Shown: one piece after another, positions 8,212-16,614 of the stretch
Numbering within the stretch: the stretch's first letter is position 1
Layout of the letters: each line of letters opens with the position of its first letter
Origin: an uncultured Cohaesibacter sp.
GTDB lineage: Bacteria; Pseudomonadota; Alphaproteobacteria; Rhizobiales; Cohaesibacteraceae
Length of the DNA: 64,000 bases
Reading direction: 5' to 3'
Assembly (NCBI RefSeq): GCF_963678225.1
Contig: NZ_OY782763.1
Location: forward strand, 930,001 to 994,000
Translations under genes and position numbers: made by a program
Notes under the pieces: model-generated
What the model saw: the letters and a program-made list of their open reading frames with translations, nothing else
Databases searched by the model: none
Told to the model about the DNA's origin: nothing

Positions 8212-10176
8212 ATGAATAGAGCAGAAAAAAAGCGCGCCGAAAAAGAACTGAAAGCGGCACAGAAGCTTTTTAACGCTGCCAGCTATAGTCGAGCAGCAGA
8301 AATCTGCCATCACCAAATTCAAACCTATCCGGATTTTCTGCCAGCAAGAGAATTGTTGGCAGAAATCTATTTTGCGCTCAGTAAACCACATGAAGCGTCA
8401 GCAACAATGGTCGATCTGGCCATTAAGAATCCTGACGACATTGAATTGCAGTCCAAGGCCGGACGCACCCTTCAGCGCGCCAAGCTGTTCAGCGACGCGG
8501 TTACATTTTTCCAGAATGCGGTCACCAAAGCTCCTACCGATTCTCAAAAATGGGCGGACTTGATCGCCTGCATGTACGCTGCAACCGCACAGGAATCCCG
8601 CCAGACAGGGAATGCGTCTCCGGCAAGCTTTACCCCTCTCGTGACATTGGGAAAAAACGCCCTTCAGTCATTTCCTGAAGACCTGCAACTCTGTGCACTG
8701 GTTGGAGACATTTTTCTAGCGGCAGGTCTGGAAAATGCAGCAATCCTGTGTTTCGAGCGCGCTATGAAAGCGAGCCCCGTCATCCCTGAAGCACATATCC
8801 GCTGGCTTGAGAACCGACTGCGCAATCAGGCTTATGAGGATATTGTTGCCTACTCTGAAAAGCACGCTGATGCCTCACTGCAAATTCCTGCTGCCAGACG
8901 AATGATAGGCGCAAGCCTTGATCATCTTGCACTCTTTGATAAAGAGGAAACCTATCTGAGTAGGGCCTTAGCCAGATTTCCCGAAGACGCCCAACTCAGA
9001 GCGGGACGCGGTCGAGCTCGCATGTTTCTTGGCAAATTCGAAGAAGCCCTTGAGGATCTCAACAAAAGCATCAGGGCATTACCCGAGCAAGCGGGGCTGA
9101 AATATGAGAGAAATCTCGTACAGAAAAGCCTTGGTAACATCGCTCAGGCCGCAAAAGACGAATATGCCCGTTTCGAAATACAGACACAAAACCCGGTCCT
9201 TGATCTTGATGTTCCTCATTGGAAAGGAGAAGCCATCGAAGGAAAGCGACTTTTGGTATGGTCTGATCAGGGGATCGGAGATGTTTTCAAGCATGTCCAA
9301 CTGATGAAAGAAATCCCCTCAGAGGTGCAAACAACCCTCTTGTCTAGAAAGAAGACCCTCGACTTGCTCAGGGTCATTTTGCCCGAAGTCAATATCCAGC
9401 AACTGCCAAGGCAGGTTGAAACCTTTCAATTGGAAGACAACAGAGACCACGCAACAGGCAAAGCTGCAGCACCGGCAGGCCTCTTCCCCGGCAAGCAACA
9501 GAAGCGGCTGATAAACAAATATGAGAAGGTTGACGGGGACTATGACTATCAAATCCCCCTCACCTGTCTTTACACAGTGTTCAGACCCAGTCTGCGGTCA
9601 TTTATCGACAAGACGATGGCCATTCGATTGCCGCATGAGGTTATGAAACCCTTCCTTGAGCACGAACTCATGCGAGACAATGGAAAGACAAAAGTCGGTC
9701 TGGCATGGTCGAGCATAAAGAAGAACAGATTGACCGATCGAAACTATCTTTCGCTGGAAGATTTGTTGCCGATCTTGCGGTTACCAGGCTTCGATTTTTT
9801 CAACTTGCAATATTCCGCTTCAGAAGAAGAAATCCAAGCCTTCCGTGAAGAATTCGAAGTACCGATTTATCATATTCCCGGCTTGGACATAAATGACGAT
9901 CTACTGAACACGGCAGCATTTACAGCCTGCCTTGATCTCTTTGCAGGTCCGGCAAACAGCAGTGCTGATATGGCCGGCGCCATGGGCGTAAAAAGCTACC
10001 GGATGGATCTCGTACATCTGCCGGAGAATCTCGGGCAGCAATTCATACCCTGGTATGAAGACCAGTTTTGTCGCTCCATTCCATGGGGCAAAACGGTGCA
10101 CGACTATCTTGATGATATGTCCGACTGGCTACTTCAGAATCGCGACCATAGAAGCATCGTCAGACAGACTAACTGA
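8212..10176 (+). CDS. TPR protein with C-terminal GT9-like glycosyltransferase domain
   Basis: The 654-residue protein has TPR-like helix pairs over residues about 5-320 (for example ALARFPEDAQLRAGRGRARM and KFEEALEDLNKSIRALPEQA) and a C-terminal domain (about 335-640) that resembles heptosyltransferase-type (GT9/GT-B) enzymes: KRLLVWSDQGIGDVFKHVQL, KVGLAWSS, FFNLQY and LDLFAGPANSSADMAGAMG. TPR proteins with a glycosyltransferase domain, such as Caulobacter FlmG, glycosylate flagellins, with the TPRs binding the acceptor. The position at the end of the flgI operon and near two flagellins supports flagellin glycosylation, but the substrate is inferred. Confidence 0.7.
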   Translation: MNRAEKKRAEKELKAAQKLFNAASYSRAAEICHHQIQTYPDFLPARELLAEIYFALSKPHEASATMVDLAIKNPDDIELQSKAGRTLQRAKLFSDAVTFFQNAVTKAPTDSQKWADLIACMYAATAQESRQTGNASPASFTPLVTLGKNALQSFPEDLQLCALVGDIFLAAGLENAAILCFERAMKASPVIPEAHIRWLENRLRNQAYEDIVAYSEKHADASLQIPAARRMIGASLDHLALFDKEETYLSRALARFPEDAQLRAGRGRARMFLGKFEEALEDLNKSIRALPEQAGLKYERNLVQKSLGNIAQAAKDEYARFEIQTQNPVLDLDVPHWKGEAIEGKRLLVWSDQGIGDVFKHVQLMKEIPSEVQTTLLSRKKTLDLLRVILPEVNIQQLPRQVETFQLEDNRDHATGKAAAPAGLFPGKQQKRLINKYEKVDGDYDYQIPLTCLYTVFRPSLRSFIDKTMAIRLPHEVMKPFLEHELMRDNGKTKVGLAWSSIKKNRLTDRNYLSLEDLLPILRLPGFDFFNLQYSASEEEIQAFREEFEVPIYHIPGLDINDDLLNTAAFTACLDLFAGPANSSADMAGAMGVKSYRMDLVHLPENLGQQFIPWYEDQFCRSIPWGKTVHDYLDDMSDWLLQNRDHRSIVRQTN

Positions 10177-10333
10177 AGATAATCAAAACCACTTTCCTAT
10201 AAAGACAACAATATCTTTATGAATCTCCAGCATTTTTATGAAAATATTTGCCAAAATGAAGAAGAAATGACAACCGCTGCTTTTTAAGATATAGTTATTT
10301 CATACGACTGCGCATTGAGTATGAGGTACGTAA

Positions 10334-10723
10334 ATGGATCTCTCTGTTCAGAAAATGCAGCCGCCAGCCACTACGCTGGGTAAAACTGCGGCGAAGAAGA
10401 CCAGTAATAACTTGAGCGATGACTCGGTCGAGGATGTTCCTCGTGATCAGGCCATCGATTTCAAACACGGTAACACCGGATATGAAGCCGTTGATCCTGA
10501 CAAGGAAAAATCACGGCCCCAAAATAAGCCCAAAAGACAAGGGCGCCGCAAAAATCGTCAGATGCTCTCCGGCGATGACCTTTTGGAACTGACAAACACC
10601 TTGGAAACCGAACAGGAAGAGGACGCGTCAGCTGAAGAGTTCTTGCAGGTGCGCGCCTATCAAGCCAAGACACAACCAAAAAACGATGAGGACGACCTGC
10701 CTCATTTCGAGATAAATATCTAG
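10334..10723 (+). CDS. Hypothetical charged, probably disordered protein
   Basis: I do not recognise this 129-residue protein. It is very polar, with a basic centre (KPKRQGRRKNRQ), a possible short helix (MLSGDDLLELTNTLETEQEE) and no membrane segment, signal peptide or cysteine. The start has a GAGG at 10321-10325 about 8 nt upstream. It stands alone in the same direction as the flgI operon, 157 nt behind it, after an AT-rich spacer. A link to motility is possible from position only. Confidence 0.55.
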   Translation: MDLSVQKMQPPATTLGKTAAKKTSNNLSDDSVEDVPRDQAIDFKHGNTGYEAVDPDKEKSRPQNKPKRQGRRKNRQMLSGDDLLELTNTLETEQEEDASAEEFLQVRAYQAKTQPKNDEDDLPHFEINI

Positions 10724-10823
10724 AGACACGCCTGCCCGCCAAGCGCAAACACACGCGCCTTTGCGACAGGCTGCGTGGTCATTCGCTCTGCGCGAACGCG
10801 CCTCTTATCCATAGCAACAGACG

Positions 10824-12983
10824 TCAACGCCCAGGTTCGCTCACCAGAATATCGCGCAGCTTCTCTCCGTTCGAATAAATGGCATACGCTTGGGCAATTC
10901 CCTCTTCAAAATTGCGCGTGTAGCGCTCTGTATCAAACAAGGGCGACGTCATTCTATCCTCTTGCAAATGATCTCGTAGGGCTCTTAGACGGTCTGGCTC
11001 GGTAGCCAATGTCCTGATCAGTTGCTCATAGTCCGCTTGAGAAGATGTAACCAACTCCTCCAGTCCAACCGCATGAAGCAAACTGGCAGCAACCCTCGCA
11101 GGAAACTGATCTCCCACCATCGTCACAACGGGCACTCCAGCCCAAAGCGCATCACTGGCGGTCGTGTGAGCGTTGCAGATAAATGTATCAAGGAACAGGT
11201 CCGCAAGCTTAAATCTTGCCAAATGTTCATTTTGCGGAACCCAATCAGCAAATACGATGCGCGCAGGATCAATGTTGCGTTTCTTCGCCTCGGCTCTGAG
11301 GTTGGTCTTTGCAAATTCATTCGTGTTCAACAGCCATAGAACGCTGCCTTCAACATCAGCAAGCAATCGCATCCAGATATCGAACTCGGACGATGAAATC
11401 TTGTAGCTGTTATTGAAACAGCAGAAGACAAATCCGCTTTCAGGCAGCCCCGCTTCGCTACGCGAGACTAAGTCTGGCGCAATCACCCGGCGATTGTCAT
11501 TGGGTTGATAGCAATTGGGTAAATAAATGACCTTCTCACTGAAGAAAGCTCTTTGCTGTTCTGAAATGACAACCTCATCTGCAATAACATAATCCATGAA
11601 GTCAGCAGCAACGGTTCCGGGATAGCCAAGATAACTAATCTGAACAGGCGCAAGCCCATATTGGAATAGATCGATCCTGGAATCTTTCGTGTATCCTTTG
11701 AGGTCGAAGGCTATGTCTATTTGATGGGAATGCACCAGCTCCAGCACGACATGGTCGGCTTGCGCGCTGATATCAAAAAAATGATCACAATGCTCGACAA
11801 TAAAGTCATGCCATTTACCTCCGGAATGAATACCATAACTGTAAACGAATATTTCAAACCGGGATCTGTCATGGCAGCGCAGAAGACCGGACATCAGATG
11901 CATTGTTGCATGATCGTGAAAGTCCGATCCAAAATAGCCGATCCGAATACGGTCCCCAGCGTCCCATTGTGGCCGCAGATCCGTTTGCTGCTTGAAGGTG
12001 CTACGCGCATAGTTTTTCGCACGCAGATACTGGTTCTCCGCACTGCCATCGTTAGAAATCAGCATGAATGGCTGAATGGGATCAGAAGCAACACCGAGAT
12101 CGGCAACGCCCTTCAGCAATCGCTCCAAACGATCCCAATCGCAAATATTGGCGCAAGTCCAAATCAACTCGGCTCGGGTATCCGCACGGTCAGGCTTGAG
12201 TTCCAAAGACCGTTCAAAAGCCTCGATTGCCTTATCGAACATCATTTGCGTGCGGTAAGTAGAGCCAAGATTATTCAGAGCAAGCGTAGAGAGCGGATCA
12301 TTCTGTAGCGCCTGCTCGAACGCGGCCACGGCCTCTTGTGTTCGCCCCTGAAGGCGCAGCACATTGCCCAGATTATTAAAAGCGTTCGATAAATCGGGCT
12401 GAAACTCGATTGCCTTGCGGTAGAATAATTCTGCTTCTTCAAGCCGCCCCAGGCTTCTGAAGACAACACCCAGATTCACATAGGCCTCGGCATTGCGACT
12501 ATCCAGACTGAGGGCTTTCTGATAGCAATGAACACCCTCTTCAATCTTGCCCTGCTCTCTTAGGGCAACTCCCATCTTGTTTTGCAGATCCGCACTGGAT
12601 GGATCGAGTTCGATCGCCTTTCTATAGGCACCCTCTGCCTCATCCAGCAAACCGAGCTTGCGACTTGCATCCCCCAACAAGGTCCAGGCAACCAAAGAAG
12701 TCGGAACGCTCTTAACAAGAGTGCGTGTGAAATCGCGCGTTTTGCGTGCGTCTTCTTCGGTTTCAAGAGAGAGAACCTGATCAGCAGGCATATTCGAAAG
12801 AGGAGCGCTCCCCTTAACTTGGGTATGTGTCTGGGAAAGCTTTTCAAGCTCACGTTTGGCACTGATGTTGGAAGGATAGCTATCAATAATCGATTGATAT
12901 AAGGCTCTGGCCTTATCAATTTCACCTTTGCGGGCAAATGACTTCGCGCGCGAGAGGGTTTGCCGTACGGAAAGTTTCGTCAT
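10824..12983 (-). CDS. TPR O-GlcNAc-transferase-like (GT41) glycosyltransferase
   Basis: The 719-residue protein has about seven or eight well-formed TPRs (residues about 5-330; for example AEAYVNLGVVFRSLGRLEEA and NAFNNLGNVLRLQGRTQEAV) followed by the SPINDLY/OGT catalytic region (about 345-700): RIRIGYFGSDFHDHATMHLM, IDIAFDLKGYTKDSR, VQISYLGYPGT, FCCFNNSYKISSSEFDIW and LFLDTFICNAHTTASDALWAGVPVVT. Enzymes of this type transfer a sugar to Ser/Thr of proteins bound by the TPRs. Between the rod genes and the flagellins, flagellin is the likely acceptor. It is the second TPR-glycosyltransferase here, and either could be the functional counterpart of Caulobacter FlmG. Confidence 0.82.
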   Translation of the reverse strand: MTKLSVRQTLSRAKSFARKGEIDKARALYQSIIDSYPSNISAKRELEKLSQTHTQVKGSAPLSNMPADQVLSLETEEDARKTRDFTRTLVKSVPTSLVAWTLLGDASRKLGLLDEAEGAYRKAIELDPSSADLQNKMGVALREQGKIEEGVHCYQKALSLDSRNAEAYVNLGVVFRSLGRLEEAELFYRKAIEFQPDLSNAFNNLGNVLRLQGRTQEAVAAFEQALQNDPLSTLALNNLGSTYRTQMMFDKAIEAFERSLELKPDRADTRAELIWTCANICDWDRLERLLKGVADLGVASDPIQPFMLISNDGSAENQYLRAKNYARSTFKQQTDLRPQWDAGDRIRIGYFGSDFHDHATMHLMSGLLRCHDRSRFEIFVYSYGIHSGGKWHDFIVEHCDHFFDISAQADHVVLELVHSHQIDIAFDLKGYTKDSRIDLFQYGLAPVQISYLGYPGTVAADFMDYVIADEVVISEQQRAFFSEKVIYLPNCYQPNDNRRVIAPDLVSRSEAGLPESGFVFCCFNNSYKISSSEFDIWMRLLADVEGSVLWLLNTNEFAKTNLRAEAKKRNIDPARIVFADWVPQNEHLARFKLADLFLDTFICNAHTTASDALWAGVPVVTMVGDQFPARVAASLLHAVGLEELVTSSQADYEQLIRTLATEPDRLRALRDHLQEDRMTSPLFDTERYTRNFEEGIAQAYAIYSNGEKLRDILVSEPGR

Positions 12984-13310
12984 GAAGCCAAAGCGCAGTC
13001 CAAATGCCTAGAAAATTGCGAAGCGAAAAAAGAATGAAGCACACAAGCACCGCCTGTCAAGCATCTGAGCGGTAGGTCACCGAGTGATCCGAATGACCAC
13101 CTGGAACACCCAAAGACCTCTCGGCCCCATACATGCCAGAACGATCTTCCCTACCAGTCATCTCCGCTACCAACGAAATGATATTGCGGGCTGTATCACC
13201 CTGTAATTCAGGTTATAACTGATTCTGGAGCTTAGAGGCTTGGAAGTTAGAAGATTCGAAACAGCATAACTTGGCTGCATCATGAATAGTCACACACAGC
13301 GGAGGCGATC
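12984..13310. other. Gene-less divergent region between two glycosylation genes
   Basis: About 327 nt separate the GT41-like gene (leftward) from the pyruvyltransferase-like gene (rightward). It must contain both promoters, but I see no sigma-54 element with correct spacing, no CtrA box and no strong hairpin. The ribosome binding site GGAGG at 13301-13305 belongs to the rightward gene. Confidence 0.5.
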
Positions 13311-14396
13311 TTGCTCCGAAAGAACTGCTTAATACTCAATTTCACCGCCAACTCATATCACTGGGGCTGCTTTGGCACGTCGATCGAAATTTATGATCGT
13401 CTTGTAGAGCGCGGTTACTACGTCAATTATCTGCCTGTCGAGCAAACACACACACCTCTTCCCGAGTTGCCGCAACAAATACCGGACTTTGACAGCAGCG
13501 AGGTCGCCAAACGCTTCACAGCAGCCAATATGCCGATTGTACGAGCCATCACGCAGGCTGATCTCGTTCTCTGCAATGGCGAAGGAACCTTGCATGAGCA
13601 TGCTCTGGGGCCATGGCAACTGCTCTATTTAATGTATTTCGCCAAAAAATACGCAAACAAGACAGTCGCGCTTATCAATCATTCATCCTATCCGAGCGGC
13701 AGTCTTGAGCCATCAGAAAAAGTTGACCAGTTCTATGGTGAAATCCTCAAGCATCTGGACCTCGTAGCAAGCCGCGAAGTCCATTCCACCCAGATTTTGA
13801 AACGTCTGGGCGTCAATGCAGTGCAAAGCTTTGACTGCCTGCCCCTTTTTATCGCGCGCAATGGGTATGACCGTTCCGTCAGTCCGGATGGCCCGATCAT
13901 ATTGTCCGGTGGTGTCTCACTAAACAATGCGCTCGCAGGAGAATTGGCAGCAGCGCTTCAGCCTCTCGTCGATGGCGATAGAAAAGCCGTGTATCTGGCC
14001 GGAGCCAAGAACAGTCCTGCGCCTGAGGACCTCAAGCATTTTGAGCAAATGAAAGGCGAGATTCCTAAGCTTGAACTGCTGAACGCGCAAGACGTGGACA
14101 CCTGGATAGCGGTGATCGGCTCAGCAAGCCTGCTGGTTTCGGCAAGATTTCACCACACGATTGCAGCGGCAAGTCTACAGACCCCGCTCGTATGCCTGCC
14201 CTCGAACACCCCTAAAATAGAGGGCATCTGCTCGATGCTAGGACTTGAGCCCCCCATATCTCCGGCGGAACCGGATTGGCAGAGCAAAGTTCAAGCCGCA
14301 AGCGAACGGGCCTTGAAAGACAACAAACCTGTTGTGAGCGAGGAAACCTGGCAGAGCATTCTGAAGCTGGGGAAAACGAATTTTCTCGACCTCTAG
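13311..14396 (+). CDS. Polysaccharide pyruvyl transferase family protein
   Basis: The 361-residue protein matches the polysaccharide pyruvyl transferase family, which usually adds pyruvate ketals to sugars. Supporting motifs are NFTANSYHWGCFGTSIEIYD near the N-terminus, LVLCNGEGTLHEHA, LDLVASREVHSTQIL and the C-terminal SARFHHTIAAASLQTPLVCL with NTPKIEGICSMLGL. The start is TTG: GGAGG lies 5 nt upstream, and the only nearby ATG (13282) is out of frame. It stands between the TPR-glycosyltransferases and the flagellins, so it may modify the flagellin glycan or a surface polysaccharide; this is inference. Confidence 0.78.
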   Translation: MLRKNCLILNFTANSYHWGCFGTSIEIYDRLVERGYYVNYLPVEQTHTPLPELPQQIPDFDSSEVAKRFTAANMPIVRAITQADLVLCNGEGTLHEHALGPWQLLYLMYFAKKYANKTVALINHSSYPSGSLEPSEKVDQFYGEILKHLDLVASREVHSTQILKRLGVNAVQSFDCLPLFIARNGYDRSVSPDGPIILSGGVSLNNALAGELAAALQPLVDGDRKAVYLAGAKNSPAPEDLKHFEQMKGEIPKLELLNAQDVDTWIAVIGSASLLVSARFHHTIAAASLQTPLVCLPSNTPKIEGICSMLGLEPPISPAEPDWQSKVQAASERALKDNKPVVSEETWQSILKLGKTNFLDL

Positions 14397-14860
14397 CCAC
14401 ATATGAAGCCAGTTCCGATGGCCCCGGATAAAGAAGGTCCCAAAGAGAAGGAATGACAAAGAAGAAATGACGCGGCTATTTTTTGCGCCCTTCCACCCCG
14501 TTTTCCCTTCGGCGATCATGCACAGGGCCGCGTAAATCCCCTCATTTCAACGCAGCTTTTCTTCCAAAGATTACCAGCCGAACATAACTTTTAAAAATTT
14601 TCTCTGTGCAATTGAAACACTCACCTGCCAAATGCGTCGGTTTTCCTCACCCAGCCTTCAACGAGACGTCCCATATTTCCAAATTTGGTACACTCGTAAA
14701 AACTCTAGTTGGTTGTTCACAAAGCACTTCCCGCCCTGCAATTCTATCTATCCATATTTTGGTAACCATAGGACAGAAACGCTTACTCTCTATTAACCTT
14801 GCTATCCGTTAACCAACTATTTTTACAAATGATTCTGGTTTTGGCGCGCATTGTTCGGAT
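14397..14860. other. Gene-less region upstream of flagellin 1
   Basis: No convincing gene is present. The stretch is AT-rich toward its right end and has two TTAACC elements (near 14792 and 14808) 12 nt apart. A TTGGCGCG at 14841-14848 resembles a sigma-54 -24 element but lacks GC at the -12 position. The flagellin promoter must lie here but cannot be named with confidence. Confidence 0.5.
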
Positions 14861-14931
14861 GACCGCGAAAGGTCGTTGTCCACGAAGGACGAAGCCCACG
14901 AAGGGCTGACGAGTACTAACCAGAAAGGTTA
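14861..14931 (+). promoter_or_regulatory. Array of four stem-loops in the flagellin 1 leader
   Basis: Four consecutive small hairpins precede the start codon. 1: GACC/GGTC, loop GCGAAA (14861-14874). 2: GTCC/GGAC, loop ACGAA (14878-14890). 3: AGCCC/GGGCT, loop ACGAA (14893-14907). 4: TAACC/GGTTA, loop AGAAA (14917-14931). All close with CC/GG and expose a purine-rich loop; the first three are 16-17 nt apart. The fourth holds the AAAGG ribosome binding site, 10 nt before ATG 14939. FlbT is known in Caulobacter to bind a flagellin mRNA leader and shorten its life; that these are its sites here is inference. Confidence 0.6.
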
Positions 14932-14938
14932 TGGATAA

Positions 14939-16330
14939 ATGTCCGATATCACTCTCTCCGCCGGCGTACGCGCAAACCTGCTCTCCCTGCAGAACACCGC
15001 AGACATGATGCAGACCACTCAGGGACGCCTGTCAACGGGTAAAAAAGTCAACTCCGCGCTTGATAACCCAACCAACTTCTTCACTTCGGCAAACCTGAAC
15101 AGCCGTGCTAACGAGCTGAACAACCTGATGGACTCCATCGGTAACGCTACCAAGGTTCTCGAAGCTGCTGATAACGGTATCTCTGCGATTACCGATCTGG
15201 TTGAAAGTGCGCAGTCCACGGTGAACCAGGCTCTTGCAGCCAACGCTTCCAACTCTGGCACCAATATTCAGGGCACATCAGGCATCAACACCTCTGGCGC
15301 ATCTGAATCAACGGCCAAGGAACGCGCAGAAGGCATCGCGCTCAACAGCGCAAATATCGGCTTTGCTGCAGGCACCAATTTCACCGTCGAATCCAAGTCC
15401 GAATCTGGTGTAACCAAGACCTTCGACCTGATTGAGCATTTCTCCAACACTGGGGAAAGCCTCACTGACGGCGACCTCGACACCACTGGTTCTCAGGCCT
15501 ACACCGTCAAAGATCTGGTCGATGACATCAACGCTTCTGGCGTTGCGACCGCCAAGATCACGGAAGACGGTCGTCTTGATATCAGTGCCAACGGCAACTC
15601 CGAACTGACCCTGACCATTTCCCATGATGACGGTGCCGCCGCTTCTGCTGGTGCTCAGGATACTTCGGTTTGGGCTGGCCTCGGCTTCGGCACCTTCGCA
15701 GACATCGACCCGGGTAGCGATGGCGCCACCGATCCAGGTGACACCGACGCAACCTTCACCGGAGCCGCCTCTGGTACCGACGACGTTCTGACCATCAAGA
15801 ACTATGCTGGTACACAGGATGCTTCCAACACTGAGCTGGTTGCGCAGTTCAATGATATCATGGATCAGATCGATGAACTCGCTCGCGACTCCAGCTTCAA
15901 TGGTATCAACCTGATCAACGGAACGGGCAGTGATCTGACTGTTGCCTTCAACGAAAAACGTGATGAGACCAAGTCCGAGCTGACCATCGAGTCCGCAGAC
16001 CTGAGCTCCTCCGGCCTCGGCTTGGCTGATGCAACTTCGTTGAATACGGAAGACTCGAACAATCAGCTCGATGCTTTGTCCGAGGCTCTTTCTACGCTGC
16101 GTACACAGGCTTCCAGCTTTGGTTCTCAGTTGAACACGGTGACGATCCGCGAGGAATTCACCAAGGACATGATCAATACCCTGCAGACCGGTGCAGATGA
16201 TCTGGTTCTTGCTGACACCAACGAGGAAGGTGCAAACATGCTCGCACTGCAGACCCGTCAGTCTCTGTCGACCACGGCTCTGTCCCTGGCATCGCAGGCC
16301 GACCAGGCAGTTCTCAGCTTCCTGCGCTAA
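14939..16330 (+). CDS. Flagellin 1
   Basis: Filament subunit of 463 residues. The N-terminal D0/D1 helices (residues about 3-90, with LSLQNTADMMQTTQGRLSTG and VNSALDNPTNFFTS) and the C-terminal helices (MINTLQTGADDLVLADTNEE, then QTRQSLSTTALSLASQADQA) are those of alphaproteobacterial flagellins. The surface part is rich in Ser, Thr, Asp and Gly, plausible for O-glycosylation. ATG 14939 is chosen because AAAGG lies 10 nt upstream; the ATG at 14931 is too close to it and in another frame. A strong terminator follows at 16354-16382. The central domain is nearly identical to that of flagellin 2. Confidence 0.95.
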   Translation: MSDITLSAGVRANLLSLQNTADMMQTTQGRLSTGKKVNSALDNPTNFFTSANLNSRANELNNLMDSIGNATKVLEAADNGISAITDLVESAQSTVNQALAANASNSGTNIQGTSGINTSGASESTAKERAEGIALNSANIGFAAGTNFTVESKSESGVTKTFDLIEHFSNTGESLTDGDLDTTGSQAYTVKDLVDDINASGVATAKITEDGRLDISANGNSELTLTISHDDGAAASAGAQDTSVWAGLGFGTFADIDPGSDGATDPGDTDATFTGAASGTDDVLTIKNYAGTQDASNTELVAQFNDIMDQIDELARDSSFNGINLINGTGSDLTVAFNEKRDETKSELTIESADLSSSGLGLADATSLNTEDSNNQLDALSEALSTLRTQASSFGSQLNTVTIREEFTKDMINTLQTGADDLVLADTNEEGANMLALQTRQSLSTTALSLASQADQAVLSFLR

Positions 16331-16353
16331 TTTCAAAGCACCATACGAACGCG

Positions 16354-16382
16354 AAACGGGGCCAAATGGCCCCGTTTTTTTT
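16354..16382 (+). terminator. Rho-independent terminator of flagellin 1
   Basis: A 10-bp stem (AAACGGGGCC / GGCCCCGTTT) with tetraloop AAAT runs directly into a stretch of eight T. It ends the flagellin 1 transcript 24 nt after the stop codon, so flagellin 2 must have its own promoter. Confidence 0.93.
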
Positions 16383-16554
16383 AACCTTTCGCCCTCCCCC
16401 TTAAGATAAAATTAAATTTCCAATCATTTCCAAGTTTCTGATCCGACACAGAAATCGGCTCTATTTGTACAACCGGAAACGAAACACTTTGTTTAGGTTA
16501 ATACGAAAGGTCTGGTTAACCTTAAATTAGGGTTTACGCGCGAACATCTATTTA

Positions 16555-16609
16555 AGCCTCAGAAGGAGGCTGAATAAACAATATCTGTGTGTGAGTACCC
16601 AGAAAGGTA
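16555..16609 (+). promoter_or_regulatory. Two stem-loops in the flagellin 2 leader
   Basis: Hairpin 1 is AGCCTC/GAGGCT with loop AGAAG (16555-16571). Hairpin 2 is TACC/GGTA with loop CAGAAA (16596-16609) and contains the ribosome binding site AAAGG. The block CCAGAAAGGT is identical to that in front of flagellin 1, and all loops are purine-rich. A palindromic GGTTAACC lies upstream at 16514-16521. As with flagellin 1, FlbT is a candidate partner. Confidence 0.55.
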
Positions 16610-16614
16610 ACCCA

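Noticed and set aside
13265-13285. TTGGCTGCATCATG in front of the pyruvyltransferase-like gene as a sigma-54 promoter
   Set aside because: There is no GC ten bases after the GG.
14841-14856. Possible sigma-54 promoter of flagellin 1 (TTGGCGCG)
   Set aside because: The -24 part is good, but at the required spacing the -12 position is TC instead of GC.
16591-16614. Upstream GTG start of flagellin 2
   Set aside because: It would place the ribosome binding site inside the coding region and add eight residues absent from flagellin 1.
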